Origin: Chloroflexota bacterium
GTDB lineage: Bacteria; Chloroflexota; Dehalococcoidia; Lucifugimonadales; UBA3495
Direction: 5' to 3'
DNA length: 64,000 bases
Assembly: GCA_028875055.1 (NCBI GenBank)
Contig: JAPPGG010000027.1
Span: 37,517-101,516, forward strand
The notes beneath the pieces are model-generated. The model saw nothing but the letters and a program-made list of their open reading frames with translations, searched no databases and was not told the DNA's origin. The translations under genes were made by a program, and so were the position numbers. This document shows positions 44,808 through 53,924 of this stretch, one piece after another. The first letter of the stretch is position 1; each line of letters starts with the position of its first letter.

Positions 44808-45505
44808 CCGGAAAGCCTGGAATCAGCGGAGTATCGAAAGGTTATGGAGTGCTTTCGAGCGAATGCAGATGAACTGTTGTCCGATTGTCCAGGCAAATCC
44901 GAGGCGGTGATTGATCAGACCGTGGTTCAACGGGCGATGAGGCAGGGACACTGATTAATTGGCTGCACGGAAAATATGGAGACCGACAGGTGGTGTTTGA
45001 GCAGGTTGCGCCATTTACCCGGGTTTCCACTTTCCGTATCGTGATGTCCAGTGATGATCACAGGAGCGAAGATGATGCGGGACAGGATGGAGTTTAGGTA
45101 AAACCCCCGTCTTGCTCCAGCGGATCCCTCTTTAACGAATCAGATCTCTGCACTAGCATCCTCCGCAAGTGTAAGTGTTCCTGTTTTGCCAGATAGAGGG
45201 GTGGGTCATTCGGCGGTCCCAGGTTACGCTTGCGGATATCTGATGTTGGAAGAAGTTGAAAGGGCTTTTGTCCCTGTCCTGGTTGACTTGGCAACATATG
45301 GGGCCGTTTTCGGGAAATACTTCCTTGTCGAAGATTTCCCCGCCCATGATGTTAAGGTCAACAGCTTTGATTAAACCCGCGCCATCTCGGGGCGAGACCT
45401 AATAGACTGCTGTCATTTAGCCCTGGATGGACCCATCCTGACGTTGGTGATAAGCAAGGTAGGTCAGTCTCATTCCCTGCCCAAATACCGCTATAGAGGT
45501 TGCCG
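44808..45505. other. 698-bp stretch without a convincing gene
   Basis: Only short frames are open: 36 codons at 44844-44954 and 62 codons at 45186-45374, neither with a good ribosome site or recognisable family. A start-less frame of about 48 codons ending near 45099 (GKYGDRQVVFEQVAPF) reads like protein and may be a gene remnant. Confidence 0.4.
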
Positions 45506-47041
45506 ATGACTTCTCAACGCGCCGATGGCCAGTATTCCATTGAGTTGCCCCTGTCCTGTCCACTGCTGATTGACGGTGAAGAGGGGGCGGCCACCGGCGG
45601 CGGTGAATTCCAGAGGGAGAACCCGGCCAATACCCGGGAGGTGGCTACCGTAGCCGCCCGGGGGACCCTGGAAGACGCCAGAGCAGGAATCGCAGCGGCC
45701 CGCCGCGCCTTCGACAGCAACGCGGGCAACTGGCTGAACAATTACAAACTGCGGGAACAGGTCCTCTTCCGCACTGCCCAGCTAATGCGGGAAAACTCCG
45801 ATCGCCTGGCCCAGGTGGTGAGCCTGGAAGTGGGTATGCCTATGCGCCAGGCCGTGCCCCACATTGCCGCCGCTGCCGACATCTTTGAGTTCTACGCCGG
45901 ACTGGCCGGCAAGATTTACGGCGAGTCATTTACCCTGCCCAACGGGTCGCTCATTAACCTGGTCAAGGAACCGGTGGGAGTGGTGGGACTGATTACCCCC
46001 TGGAATTTCCCCCTGACCCAGACGGCCCGGAAGGTGGCCCCGGCGCTGGCTGCCGGCTGCACCATCGTGCTGAAACCGGCCAGTTACACTCCCGCCGCGG
46101 CTTACGAGCTGGTCAGGCTGATGCACGAGACGGATATTCCTGCCGGTGTGCTGAACCTGGTTCCCGGGCCCGGCACAGTGGTTGGTTCGGAACTGGTTAC
46201 CAGCCGCGACATTGACAAGCTGTCCTTTACTGGCGAGACAGGTACCGGAAAGATGATAGCCGCCCAGGCCGCCACTGAGGTCAAGCGCATCAGCCTGGAA
46301 CTGGGGGGCAAGGCGCCCTACCTGATATTTGACGACGCCGACGTGGAAGCCGCGTCGCAGGCTGCGGTGTTTGGAATGTTCCGCAATGCAGGTCAGGCAT
46401 GCGGGGCCACCACTCGACTGCTGCTGGAGGATGGGATTCATGATCAAGTGCTGGAGCGCATAACCCAGTTGACCAGGGCAATTGAGGTGGGCAACCCGGC
46501 GGCAAATTCAACGGACATGGGGCCGGTAATTTCAGCCAGCCAGGAGCAGGTTGTCCAGGAATACATAAAGTTCGGGATGGACGCAGGCTTCGAACTGGTG
46601 ACGGGCGGCAACAAGCTGCAGGGCGACGGTTACAACGATGGCTATTATGTTGAGCCTACTATCTTCGACGGGGTGGACAACTCGTCCCGCCTGGGCCAGG
46701 AGGAAATCTTTGGTCCGGTGGTGGCCGTAACCACCTTCAGAGACGAAGCGGAGGCGGTGGAACTGGCGAACGCCGTGGACTTTGGCCTGGTGGCCGGAGT
46801 TTGGAGCGCCGACTATCCACGGGCCATGAGGGTGGCGCGAGGCATACGGGCCGGCACCGTCTGGATCTGGGACAACTACGCGCAGCCCGTGGAGGGCATA
46901 TGGGGCGGCTACAAGCAGAGCGGCATGGGCAGAGAACTGGGCTACCACGGGCTGGAAGACTTCCTGGAGGTGAAGCAGATCTTCACCGACGGAACCGGCC
47001 TGACCAGCAAGCCCCCCTATGGGCAGGTGATTAAGGGGTAG
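45506..47041 (+). CDS. NAD-dependent aldehyde dehydrogenase
   Basis: This 511-residue ALDH-superfamily enzyme oxidises aldehydes to acids. Cofactor site GLITPWNFPLTQTARKVAPALAAG, Rossmann SFTGETGTGKMI, general base Glu in LELGGKAPYLIFDDADVE, catalytic Cys in NAGQACGATTRLLL, and EEIFGPVVAVTTF are all intact. The C-terminus YKQSGMGRELGYHGLEDFLEVKQ is typical. ATG at 45506 has GAGG 6 nt upstream. The substrate is not identifiable. Confidence 0.93.
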   Translation: MTSQRADGQYSIELPLSCPLLIDGEEGAATGGGEFQRENPANTREVATVAARGTLEDARAGIAAARRAFDSNAGNWLNNYKLREQVLFRTAQLMRENSDRLAQVVSLEVGMPMRQAVPHIAAAADIFEFYAGLAGKIYGESFTLPNGSLINLVKEPVGVVGLITPWNFPLTQTARKVAPALAAGCTIVLKPASYTPAAAYELVRLMHETDIPAGVLNLVPGPGTVVGSELVTSRDIDKLSFTGETGTGKMIAAQAATEVKRISLELGGKAPYLIFDDADVEAASQAAVFGMFRNAGQACGATTRLLLEDGIHDQVLERITQLTRAIEVGNPAANSTDMGPVISASQEQVVQEYIKFGMDAGFELVTGGNKLQGDGYNDGYYVEPTIFDGVDNSSRLGQEEIFGPVVAVTTFRDEAEAVELANAVDFGLVAGVWSADYPRAMRVARGIRAGTVWIWDNYAQPVEGIWGGYKQSGMGRELGYHGLEDFLEVKQIFTDGTGLTSKPPYGQVIKG

Positions 47042-47135
47042 TCGGGCCCGACCCTTAGCATCGTAATACGAGGAATTGAGACTACCGGGGCGTAAACCTA
47101 TAATTTTCATATCCGGCCCAGGGCAGGATGCAAGC

Positions 47136-47876
47136 ATGACCAGCAAGCTGAATTACGAAGCTGCCAACAGGAAGGGCAAAGGGCAATTCCCCTCCTTCCC
47201 GCCCAGGGACGATATGCAAAACCCTCTGCACATCTACGTGCCAGGATACCTGACAACCCTAAGCCGCCACTTCGGTTCTCCGGACACCACCCTGGTTTTG
47301 AGCGAAGTCCCGGTAGGTTTCCGGGCCAGCCAGCGGCGGGGCATACTAATACCGGACCTGATAGTGGCCTTCGACGTAGATGTTAATCAGGTTGTTGAGC
47401 AGTGGGGTTTCTCCATTGAAGAGCAGGGAGGACCACCCGACTTCGTACTGGAAGTAGCCTCTCCACATACACACCGCAACGACACGGGACCAAAGAGGGA
47501 CGGCTACCAGGCCTATGGAGTCCGCGAATACTGGCGGTACGACAGCTCCGGAGGTCAGTATTATCCCCAGGCGCTGGCGGGAGACAGGCTTGTGGACGGC
47601 GTCTATCAACCCATTGCCATTGAATCGGACGGCTCTTCCTATTGGGGTCATAGTGAAGTTCTGGGGCTGACGATATGCTGGGAAGAAGGCAAGCTGCGGT
47701 GGTGGGACTCCGCAGGGCAACGCTACCTGGCAACCCATGCCGAGGAGGCTGATGCCCGTGAGGCCGAGCGTGAACTCCTGATGGCTGAACGTCAGGCGCG
47801 CTCGGCGGCCGAGGAGAGGGTCCGGCAGTTGGAAGAACAGGTGGCCCGTCTGGAGCAGACGGACCGTAACCGATAG
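47136..47876 (+). CDS. Uma2 family (DUF820) restriction-endonuclease-like protein
   Basis: This 246-residue protein of the Uma2/DUF820 family has a PD-(D/E)XK-type fold of uncertain role, abundant in cyanobacteria and Chloroflexota. Core motifs are GILIPDLIVAFDV (Asp), DFVLEVASPHTHRNDTGPKRDGYQAYGVREYWRYD with the ExxS and K/Y residues, and GSSYWGHSEVLGLTICWEEG. The C-terminal 40 residues are a charged coiled coil (AEERVRQLEEQVARLEQ). The ATG at 47136 has AGGA upstream. Confidence 0.87.
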   Translation: MTSKLNYEAANRKGKGQFPSFPPRDDMQNPLHIYVPGYLTTLSRHFGSPDTTLVLSEVPVGFRASQRRGILIPDLIVAFDVDVNQVVEQWGFSIEEQGGPPDFVLEVASPHTHRNDTGPKRDGYQAYGVREYWRYDSSGGQYYPQALAGDRLVDGVYQPIAIESDGSSYWGHSEVLGLTICWEEGKLRWWDSAGQRYLATHAEEADAREAERELLMAERQARSAAEERVRQLEEQVARLEQTDRNR

Positions 47877-47894
47877 AACCCTGATTTCCTCCCC

Positions 47895-48791
47895 CTAGCC
47901 CCCAATACCCTGGTACCACTCTGCAATAGCCTGACCTATCTCGTTCGGGGAGTCTTCCTGGATGAAGTGAACACCTGGGACGGTCACTTCCTGCTGGTTG
48001 GGCCAGGACCGGCAGAACTCCCTCTGCGCGCCGGTCAATATTGCCCCGGGTTCGGCGTTGATAAACAGCTTGGTAATGCCTGACTGGGCCAGCCAGTCCG
48101 CGTATTCCCGGACTATCGCAACCACGTCGGGTGGCTCGCCGTCAATGGGTATGTCCCGAGGCCAGGAGAGGGTGGGCCGGCGAGACTCGCCTGCTTCCAG
48201 GTAGGGACGGCGATATACCTGCAACGCCTCGTCGCTGATGCCTCTCAACGTACTTCCCGGCAGCGTTCGCTCCACAAAGACGTTATTGGTCAGGACCATA
48301 TCCTCTCCCGCCCGTGAGCGATAACCCTGGAACATCCGCCGGGCCCGGTCAGGCCATTCATCCCAAGTAAGGGGGCGGACCAGGGCTTCCATGTAGGCCA
48401 GGCCCTTGATTCGCTCCTGGTTACGAAAGGCCCAGTGGAATCCCAGGGCGGATCCCCAATCATGAACTACGAGCGTGACAGGGCCTTCGGGAACTACGGC
48501 GTCAAACCAGGCATCCAGGTGACGGCGGTGATCAACAAACCGGTAAGAGCCATCCGTAGCCTTTCCGGAGTCGCCCATACCCATCAGGTCGGGAGCCAGA
48601 CAGCGCGCCAGCGGCTCCAGATGGGGTAATATGTTCCGCCACAGGTATGCGCAGGTCGGATTGCCGTGGAGGAATACAACGGCATCCATCCCCGATTCTG
48701 TCCCCGTGTCCACGTAGGAGAGATCGACACCGGCGCACTCAACACGATGCCGTGGATAGGGGTCAAGGGCGTATATATCACGGTCAGGCAT
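47895..48791 (-). CDS. dhaA: Haloalkane dehalogenase, HLD-II-like
   Basis: This 298-residue alpha/beta hydrolase is predicted to cleave carbon-halogen bonds by nucleophilic Asp. VFLHGNPTCAYLWRNI supplies the halide-stabilising Asn, VTLVVHDWGSALGFHWA the nucleophile Asp followed by the halide-binding Trp, AYMEALVRPLTW the catalytic Glu of the HLD-II subgroup, and PGVHFIQEDSPNEIG the His. All five diagnostic positions are present. GGAG lies upstream of the ATG. It is convergent with the Uma2 gene and divergent from the UGSC operon. Confidence 0.88.
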   Translation of the reverse strand: MPDRDIYALDPYPRHRVECAGVDLSYVDTGTESGMDAVVFLHGNPTCAYLWRNILPHLEPLARCLAPDLMGMGDSGKATDGSYRFVDHRRHLDAWFDAVVPEGPVTLVVHDWGSALGFHWAFRNQERIKGLAYMEALVRPLTWDEWPDRARRMFQGYRSRAGEDMVLTNNVFVERTLPGSTLRGISDEALQVYRRPYLEAGESRRPTLSWPRDIPIDGEPPDVVAIVREYADWLAQSGITKLFINAEPGAILTGAQREFCRSWPNQQEVTVPGVHFIQEDSPNEIGQAIAEWYQGIGG

Positions 48792-49102
48792 GGCGACATC
48801 TCCTCGAATATGTCTGCGGCGCCACTATGGTACAGGGAGCAGGAAGGCGCCTGGTACTGCCAGGATTACTCTATCATCTGCATATGGGGCGGTAGTCAAG
48901 GTTGGTCGTCAGTCGGCGCAGCCTGGAGTATCGAGTATACTGGAAGCCGGTGAGAGCAGCTCGCCGACGCCAGTCCTGGAATGCGTGAGTTCGAGAGCTG
49001 AGACTGGTTCAGGTCCAGAAGTCAGCAACAGGACCGCCGTTCAATAGACATCCGATATTGGCACCGGTTCCTGAACCACAACTGTCTCCAGGAGTTTTGC
49101 CT
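48792..49102. other. Divergent spacer upstream of the UGSC operon
   Basis: These 311 bp between haloalkane dehalogenase (-) and the UGSC gene (+) must hold both promoters. A TATACT at 48936-48941 is a candidate -10, but no -35 is seen at the right distance. No repeat-family member is present. Confidence 0.35.
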
Positions 49103-49660
49103 ATGTCCCCAGCAGCTAACGGCCAGATTACAGTGTTGAATCCCACCGCTCCGCCCCGGGAGCTGCGGACGGAGATGGCCTTGCGCCCGGAGGACCTGCG
49201 AGGGAAGAGCGTGGGATTCCTATGGAACAGCAAGCCCAACGGCGATGTGCTGTTCGGGCGGGTGGAACAGCTGTTGCGGGAGAAGTACGAGATCCCGGAG
49301 GCGCTGTACCGGCGCAAGCCCACCGCCTCCATTCCCGCCGAGCCGCAGGTCATAGAGGAACTGGCGGCCCGGGTTCAGGTGGCCGTGGTCGGACTGGGCG
49401 ATTGAGGGTCCTGCACCTCGTGGAGTATCCACGACGCAGTGGAACTAGAGCGGAGGGGTGTTGCCACCGTTACAGTATGCAGCCATCTGTTTCAACGGCT
49501 GGGAGACGTGGAGCGGCGGTCGCTGGGAATGCCGGAACTGCCCATGGCCATAGCGCCCCATCCCATTGGGGGAGTGGCGCCCGAGACCGCTTCCGCCAAG
49601 GCGGATGACCTGTTCGACAACATTGTGGCGGCCTTGACCAGGTCCCAGACCGTCTCCTAA
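49103..49660 (+). CDS. UGSC-motif selenoprotein (in-frame UGA)
   Basis: The frame from ATG 49103 (AGGAG 8 nt upstream) to 49660 is 185 codons with one internal TGA at 49403-49405, residue 101. Around it the sequence reads VVGLGD-TGA-G-S-C-TSWSIHDAVELE, exactly the Sec-Gly-Ser-Cys motif that names the UGSC (seleno)protein family. Both halves are family-like: LRGKSVGFLWNSKPNGDVLFG before, VATVTVCSHLFQ and AIAPHPIGGVAPE after. A perfect hairpin follows 19 nt after the TGA. The Sec101-Cys104 pair suggests a thiol/selenol redox function; the family's reaction is not established. The gene is followed by a conserved partner and a terminator. Without Sec decoding it would be two meaningless fragments. 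Confidence 0.92.
49418..49434 (+). promoter_or_regulatory. Predicted bacterial SECIS element of the UGSC gene
   Basis: A perfect 7-bp stem TCGTGGA/TCCACGA closes a GTA triloop 19 nt after the TGA, within the coding region. G is the first loop base. Geometry is nearly identical to the element in the OsmC-like gene. Confidence 0.8.
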
Positions 49661-49705
49661 CGGTTTCCATCTTCCTGCTATTCCATTCGATTAGGGAGGC
49701 ATCCC

Positions 49706-50731
49706 TTGGCGCGACTGGAAGCCCAGCGCATTGAGTTGCCTGATGACTACGATGCCATCCAGAACCTCTACCTGGAACGGGGCTGGAGTGACGGTCTGCC
49801 CATAACGCCGCCGACGCCCGAGCGGGTGGAAGCTATGCTGGAGTCGGTTTCCCTGAAGCCTGGTCACGTAGTGGCCCAGCTTCCCCCCAACTGGGGCGAC
49901 GCCACCGTGGAGCGGCTGGCCATCAACGCAGTCATGGCCGGCTGCCTGCCTGAATACCTGCCTGTCATCGTCGCCGGCGTGTCCGCCATGGGTGACCCGG
50001 CGTTCAATCTCTATGCCATCCAGGCCACCACTCACTCCTGTGCGCCGCTGTTCGTGGTCAATGGTCCCATCCGGGAGAAGCTGGGCATGAACAGTTCCTC
50101 GGGGGCTTATGGGCCGGGCTGGCGGGCCAACGCTACGATTGGGCGGGCGGTGCGGCTGGCCCTGCTGAACATCGGCGGCGGCTACCCGGGGGTGGGAGAT
50201 ATGTCCACCCAGGGCGCGCCTTCCAAGTACACCTATTGCGTGGCCGAGAACGAGGAGGCCAACCCCTGGGAGGCCCTGCACGTGGAGCGGGGATTCGACG
50301 CTGACCAGAGCACGGTGACGGTCGTGGGCGGCGAACCACCCCACAACATCAACGACCACACGGGCAGCACGGCCGAGGAGATTTTGACCATAATCGCCGG
50401 GGCGATGGCGGTAACCGGGGCCAACAACGCCTACACCGGCGGCGAAACCCTGCTGGCCCTGGGGCCCGAGCACGCGGCCACCATAGCGGCGGACGGGTTC
50501 ACAAAGGACGACATACGAGACTGGCTGAACCGCCACGCCCGCATCCCCCTGGAACGGTACACCGAGGCGACCATGCTGGAGCGTTTCGGCCAGATTCCAG
50601 ACGGCCCGGTCCCCATGGTAGGCAACCGGGAGGACCTGGCGATCATCGTGCTGGGCGGCCCCGGGAAGCACTCGTCGTGGGTGCCCACCTTTGGCGGGGC
50701 GACCAGGTCAGTGACGCGGGAGATAGGGTAG
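49706..50731 (+). CDS. Conserved protein downstream of UGSC selenoprotein, function unknown
   Basis: This 341-residue soluble protein begins 45 bp after the UGSC gene and ends just before the operon terminator, so the two are co-transcribed. I do not recognise a named enzyme family. Visible features are LYLERGWSDGLPITPPTPERVEAML, the AINAVMAGCLPEYLPVIVAGV helix, THSCAPLFVVNGP, a glycine-rich NIGGGYPGVGDMSTQGAPSK region and VLGGPGKHSS near the end. Two Cys (AGCLPE and HSCAPL) are potential redox or ligand residues. Start is TTG at 49706 with GGGAGG 6 nt upstream. It is likely the working partner of the selenoprotein. Confidence 0.75.
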   Translation: MARLEAQRIELPDDYDAIQNLYLERGWSDGLPITPPTPERVEAMLESVSLKPGHVVAQLPPNWGDATVERLAINAVMAGCLPEYLPVIVAGVSAMGDPAFNLYAIQATTHSCAPLFVVNGPIREKLGMNSSSGAYGPGWRANATIGRAVRLALLNIGGGYPGVGDMSTQGAPSKYTYCVAENEEANPWEALHVERGFDADQSTVTVVGGEPPHNINDHTGSTAEEILTIIAGAMAVTGANNAYTGGETLLALGPEHAATIAADGFTKDDIRDWLNRHARIPLERYTEATMLERFGQIPDGPVPMVGNREDLAIIVLGGPGKHSSWVPTFGGATRSVTREIG

Positions 50732-50780
50732 GGGCGGTGGCAGGCTGCGGCCATCAGGGCCGTCCTAACCGTGGTCAATG

Positions 50781-50809
50781 GGGAGAAGCTCCTTAGCTTC
50801 TCCCTTTTT
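50781..50809 (+). terminator. Intrinsic terminator of the UGSC operon
   Basis: A perfect 10-bp stem GGGAGAAGCT/AGCTTCTCCC with a 4-nt loop is followed by TTTTT, 50 bp after the stop. The best intrinsic terminator in the window. From here to 51255 the sequence becomes AT-richer with no gene. Confidence 0.85.
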
Positions 50810-51255
50810 GCTGGGATGGAATGATTGATGATTCTCAAGCGCCACAGTGAGCATTCCAAAAAACTGTTTTCGGGCTTATTTGATCTCATTTGACCTCATT
50901 TTGTATGTGACTATTCTCCCTGCCAGCCCTGAAAATGAGGTTGATTGAGGATTTTGCCGTAGCTGCATTGTCACTAATTTTGCAAGAATCAGGCAAAGGC
51001 AGCGAGGTGCCCGAATAAATTTCCGGGTTTCAATTGTCCTGTATTTATGATGAACAAGGGTCAGGCAGGTTGGGAAGGGGGGAGGGTCAGTTTGCCTGGG
51101 GAGGAAGGCTCAGGGTGGGGTGGAGCAGATGACAGTTGAATCTTTATTTGTACTGCTTGCCGCACTAGTATGGGCTTGTATCAAGCCGCGACCCAGGATT
51201 CTTGACCCTTGTAACATGTCCTAGTTTCTCGGATACCGCCCTGGAATTACTGAGG

Positions 51256-51853
51256 ATGAGATTGAATTCACCCGTTTGGGCTGCTCGAAAGTCCACCAGA
51301 TTAGCGGGGTACGACTATTCTCAACCTGGTGTTTACTTCGTAACCGTTGTTACGGAGAACCGGGAGTGTCGCTTCGGCAGGATTGAGTCTGACTTGATTA
51401 TTCTTAGCGAAGCCGGACTTATGGTTAAGTCCATATGGGAGAATCTCCCGCTCCGCTTCAGCAATATCAGTATGGATACTTTCGTGGTGATGCCCAATCA
51501 TATCCATGGCCTAATTGCAGCGTATGTACCCGTAGCGGCGCCCCTTGTGGGCCACGACCGGAGAAAGCGACCCAGGTGAAGAAGCTGCTGACCATGAGGG
51601 TACCAGGGCAACCACTATAGCTGCCCCTACGCTGGGGGAGATCGTGGGGGCTTACAAGTCTTTAACTACTGTTGAGTACATCCGCGCAGTGCGAGAAAAG
51701 GGATGGGAACCCATCAGCCGAAGGTTGTGGCAAAGAAACTACCACGAGCACATAGTCAGGAACGAAACAGACCTCCAACGGGTCAGGCAGTACATTCTTG
51801 ATAACCCCGCCAAGTGGTCCCTTGACTCCGAGAACCCTTCACTCCAAGGGTAG
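51256..51853 (+). pseudogene. REP-associated tyrosine transposase (IS200-like), frameshifted
   Basis: The first part (frame to 51579) carries RLAGYDYSQPGVYFVTVVTENRECRFG and the HUH metal motif VVMPNHIHGLI. The second part continues in another frame from about 51545 with LGEIVGAYKSLTTVEYIRAVREKGW and LWQRNYHEHIVRNETDLQRVRQYI, which contains the catalytic Tyr. A single frameshift near 51545-51577 separates them, so the gene is probably dead unless the shift is programmed. Such transposases mobilise palindromic repeats; one lies 134 bp downstream. The segment between the motifs also holds a palindromic-repeat-like insertion. Confidence 0.8.
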
Positions 51854-51986
51854 GGACGTCCCTACTGGTCCCCCTGATCCGGCAGGATGGGTAACAGATA
51901 GCCTGACACAACACCTGACCCAATAGCGCATGTCGTAAAGGCAACTTTTGTGGGAGACCTCATGCGGCCGGTTCAAACGGTAAAGG

Positions 51987-52014
51987 GCAGGGCGCCCACA
52001 AGGGGCGCCCCTAC
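51987..52014. repeat. Palindromic repeat downstream of the transposase
   Basis: An imperfect palindrome built from GGGCGCC halves ends GCGCCCCTAC, the same terminus as the perfect 28-bp palindromes at 16054 and 40142. Confidence 0.55.
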
Positions 52015-52050
52015 GAAGTTTGGGACCTTGCATCGGTAATGGGGAGACAT

Positions 52051-52746
52051 TTACCCCAGGTCATCCAGACATTCCCTTACCGGCTTGGCCAGGCAGGTGA
52101 AGATGGGGGTGTCGCGCTCGGTGTAGGGGCGGGCTTCGGAGTTGCGGAGGTCCATCACCAGGTCAAGAAAGGTGCCGGGGTGGTCGGTTTCGAAGCCCAG
52201 GACGAATTCCTGGTCGTCGAGGCCGAAGGAGTAGGACGTGCTGATCTTGACGTCGGGGTACTTGTGGCCGATGACGAAGTGCTCGCTCATCATCCGCTGC
52301 CGCTCTTCCTGGGACTGCTGGTACCAGTCGTGGGTCTTGACGAAGGGATAGACGAACAGGTACTTGCGGCCCACGATGCGCATGGTGGCGGTAGTCCCCT
52401 CCTGTCCCTCATGGCGGTGGTCGTCCACGTAGGGGGAGCGGCGGGTCATGGCCAGGTAGGAATGGGGGGTGCGCAGGTAGCCGGCCAGTTCAGTGCGGTT
52501 CAACTGGGCCATCAGATCATCAATGGCTTCCAGGGAGCGGCTCACCTTCCACAGCATGAAATCCACGTCACCGCGGGTGCCGACCAGACTGTAACTGCTC
52601 ATGTCTATGCGGTCGGTGAACTCGCCCAGGGTGGCGGCAAATTCCGCCTTGCTGCGCTCCCTGGCCTCCGGCGGCAACTGCCGCCACTCGGGGGCCACCT
52701 TGTAGAAGGAATACTTTACGAAGTCCCTGGCCTCTTCCTGGGTCAT
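52051..52746 (-). CDS. chdC: Coproheme decarboxylase (chlorite dismutase-like, HemQ)
   Basis: ChdC converts coproheme to haem b in the coproporphyrin-dependent haem pathway. The 231-residue protein has the N-terminal KYSFYKVAPEWRQLP typical of the family, the active Tyr in LFVYPFVKTHDWY, the proximal His in RQRMMSEHFVIG, and SFGLDDQEFVLGFETD. ATG at 52746 is chosen because GAGGG lies 5 nt upstream and family homology begins there; frames to 52785 or 52797 have no ribosome site. It is a single gene. Chlorite dismutase activity is unlikely given the Tyr and the lack of the distal Arg context. Confidence 0.87.
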   Translation of the reverse strand: MTQEEARDFVKYSFYKVAPEWRQLPPEARERSKAEFAATLGEFTDRIDMSSYSLVGTRGDVDFMLWKVSRSLEAIDDLMAQLNRTELAGYLRTPHSYLAMTRRSPYVDDHRHEGQEGTTATMRIVGRKYLFVYPFVKTHDWYQQSQEERQRMMSEHFVIGHKYPDVKISTSYSFGLDDQEFVLGFETDHPGTFLDLVMDLRNSEARPYTERDTPIFTCLAKPVRECLDDLG

Positions 52747-52975
52747 CTGCACCCTCGCTTGTCTCGCCTGATAGATTCTGCCCATTGATGATAGCAACCC
52801 GAACCTGTTGATTCAAACACGGATGGACAGGATCGACAGGATTCAGTTTGGGTCTTTGAAACGACTATTGTGAATGCTGTTTATCCATCTTTGATTTTAT
52901 GGGGGAGGTGTTACAATTTCCCCTATCCCCCCATAGGGGGCGCTACCGAAAATCTGCCGAAGTGAGGTTATTGCT

Positions 52976-53920
52976 ATGGTGGAACTAGGTTCGGGCGATT
53001 ATATCTACGAAGTTGCCGAGGGCTGGGGTCAACTGCCCGACGGCTGGTCTTTCAAGGAAGTGGCGGCGGTGGGCGTGGACGCCAACGACAACGTCTATGC
53101 CTTTAACCGGGGCGAGCACCCGATGATTGTCTTCGACAAGGAGGGGAACTTCCTGGAATCCTGGGGCGAGGGCGTTTACCCGCGGGCTCATGGCATCACC
53201 ATGGCTCCCGACGATACCATGTTCCTGAGTGACGACGGGGACCATACCATCCGCAAGTGCAAGCTGGACGGCACGGTGCTGTTCACGCTGGGGATAAGCG
53301 GGCAGCCGGCGCCCTTCATGAGCGGCGACCCGTTCAACCGCTGCACCCACGTGGCCATTGACCCGCGCAACGGCGACTTTTACGTCTCGGACGGGTATGG
53401 GAACGCCCGGGTGCACAAATACTCTCCCGACGGTACCCACCTCTTTTCCTGGGGCGCGTCGGGGACCGATCCCGGGTGCTTCAACATTGCCCACAACGTC
53501 TGCACCGACAAGGATGGCTGGGTTTTCGTGGCGGACCGCGAGAACCACCGGGTGCAGGTGTTCGACTCCGACGGCAAGTTTGAGACCCAGTGGGTGAACA
53601 TGGCCCGCCCCTGCGGACTCTACATTGACCAGGACGCCGAGCGCACCTACATCGGCGAGCTGGGCGTTCCCATCGGCCCCAACTTTGAGGCCACCGACCT
53701 GGGGCCACGGGTTTCCATTTACGACACCAGGGGCAACGTGCTGGCAAGGCTGGGCCATGAAACCGAAGGCTGGACGCCAGGCCGGTTTATCGCGCCCCAC
53801 GGAATCTGCATAGACTCCCGGGGGGACATTTACGTGGGCGAGGTGTCCTGGACCCACACTCGCAGTTACTCCGATCCCCCGGACAACCCGCGGACCCTGC
53901 AGAAACTGGTCAAGAAGTAG
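52976..53920 (+). CDS. NHL-repeat beta-propeller protein (peptidylglycine lyase-like)
   Basis: This 314-residue protein has about six NHL blades, for example VGVDANDNVYAFNRGEHPM, VAIDPRNGDFYVSDGYGNARV, and FVADRENHRVQVFDSDGK. It resembles the peptidyl-alpha-hydroxyglycine alpha-amidating lyase-like family used by many bacteria for unknown purposes. There is no signal peptide, so it is cytoplasmic. It starts an array with a HAD gene 4 bp downstream of its stop. Confidence 0.8.
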   Translation: MVELGSGDYIYEVAEGWGQLPDGWSFKEVAAVGVDANDNVYAFNRGEHPMIVFDKEGNFLESWGEGVYPRAHGITMAPDDTMFLSDDGDHTIRKCKLDGTVLFTLGISGQPAPFMSGDPFNRCTHVAIDPRNGDFYVSDGYGNARVHKYSPDGTHLFSWGASGTDPGCFNIAHNVCTDKDGWVFVADRENHRVQVFDSDGKFETQWVNMARPCGLYIDQDAERTYIGELGVPIGPNFEATDLGPRVSIYDTRGNVLARLGHETEGWTPGRFIAPHGICIDSRGDIYVGEVSWTHTRSYSDPPDNPRTLQKLVKK

Positions 53921-53924
53921 CCCA

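Noticed and set aside
45186..45374. 62-codon frame as a small gene
   Set aside because: No ribosome site, no recognisable family and no conserved context; left in the gene-free note.
51545..51577. Programmed frameshift or Sec codon in the transposase
   Set aside because: The frames differ by one base rather than by an in-frame TGA, there is no slippery heptamer, and inserted repeat-like sequence suggests decay.
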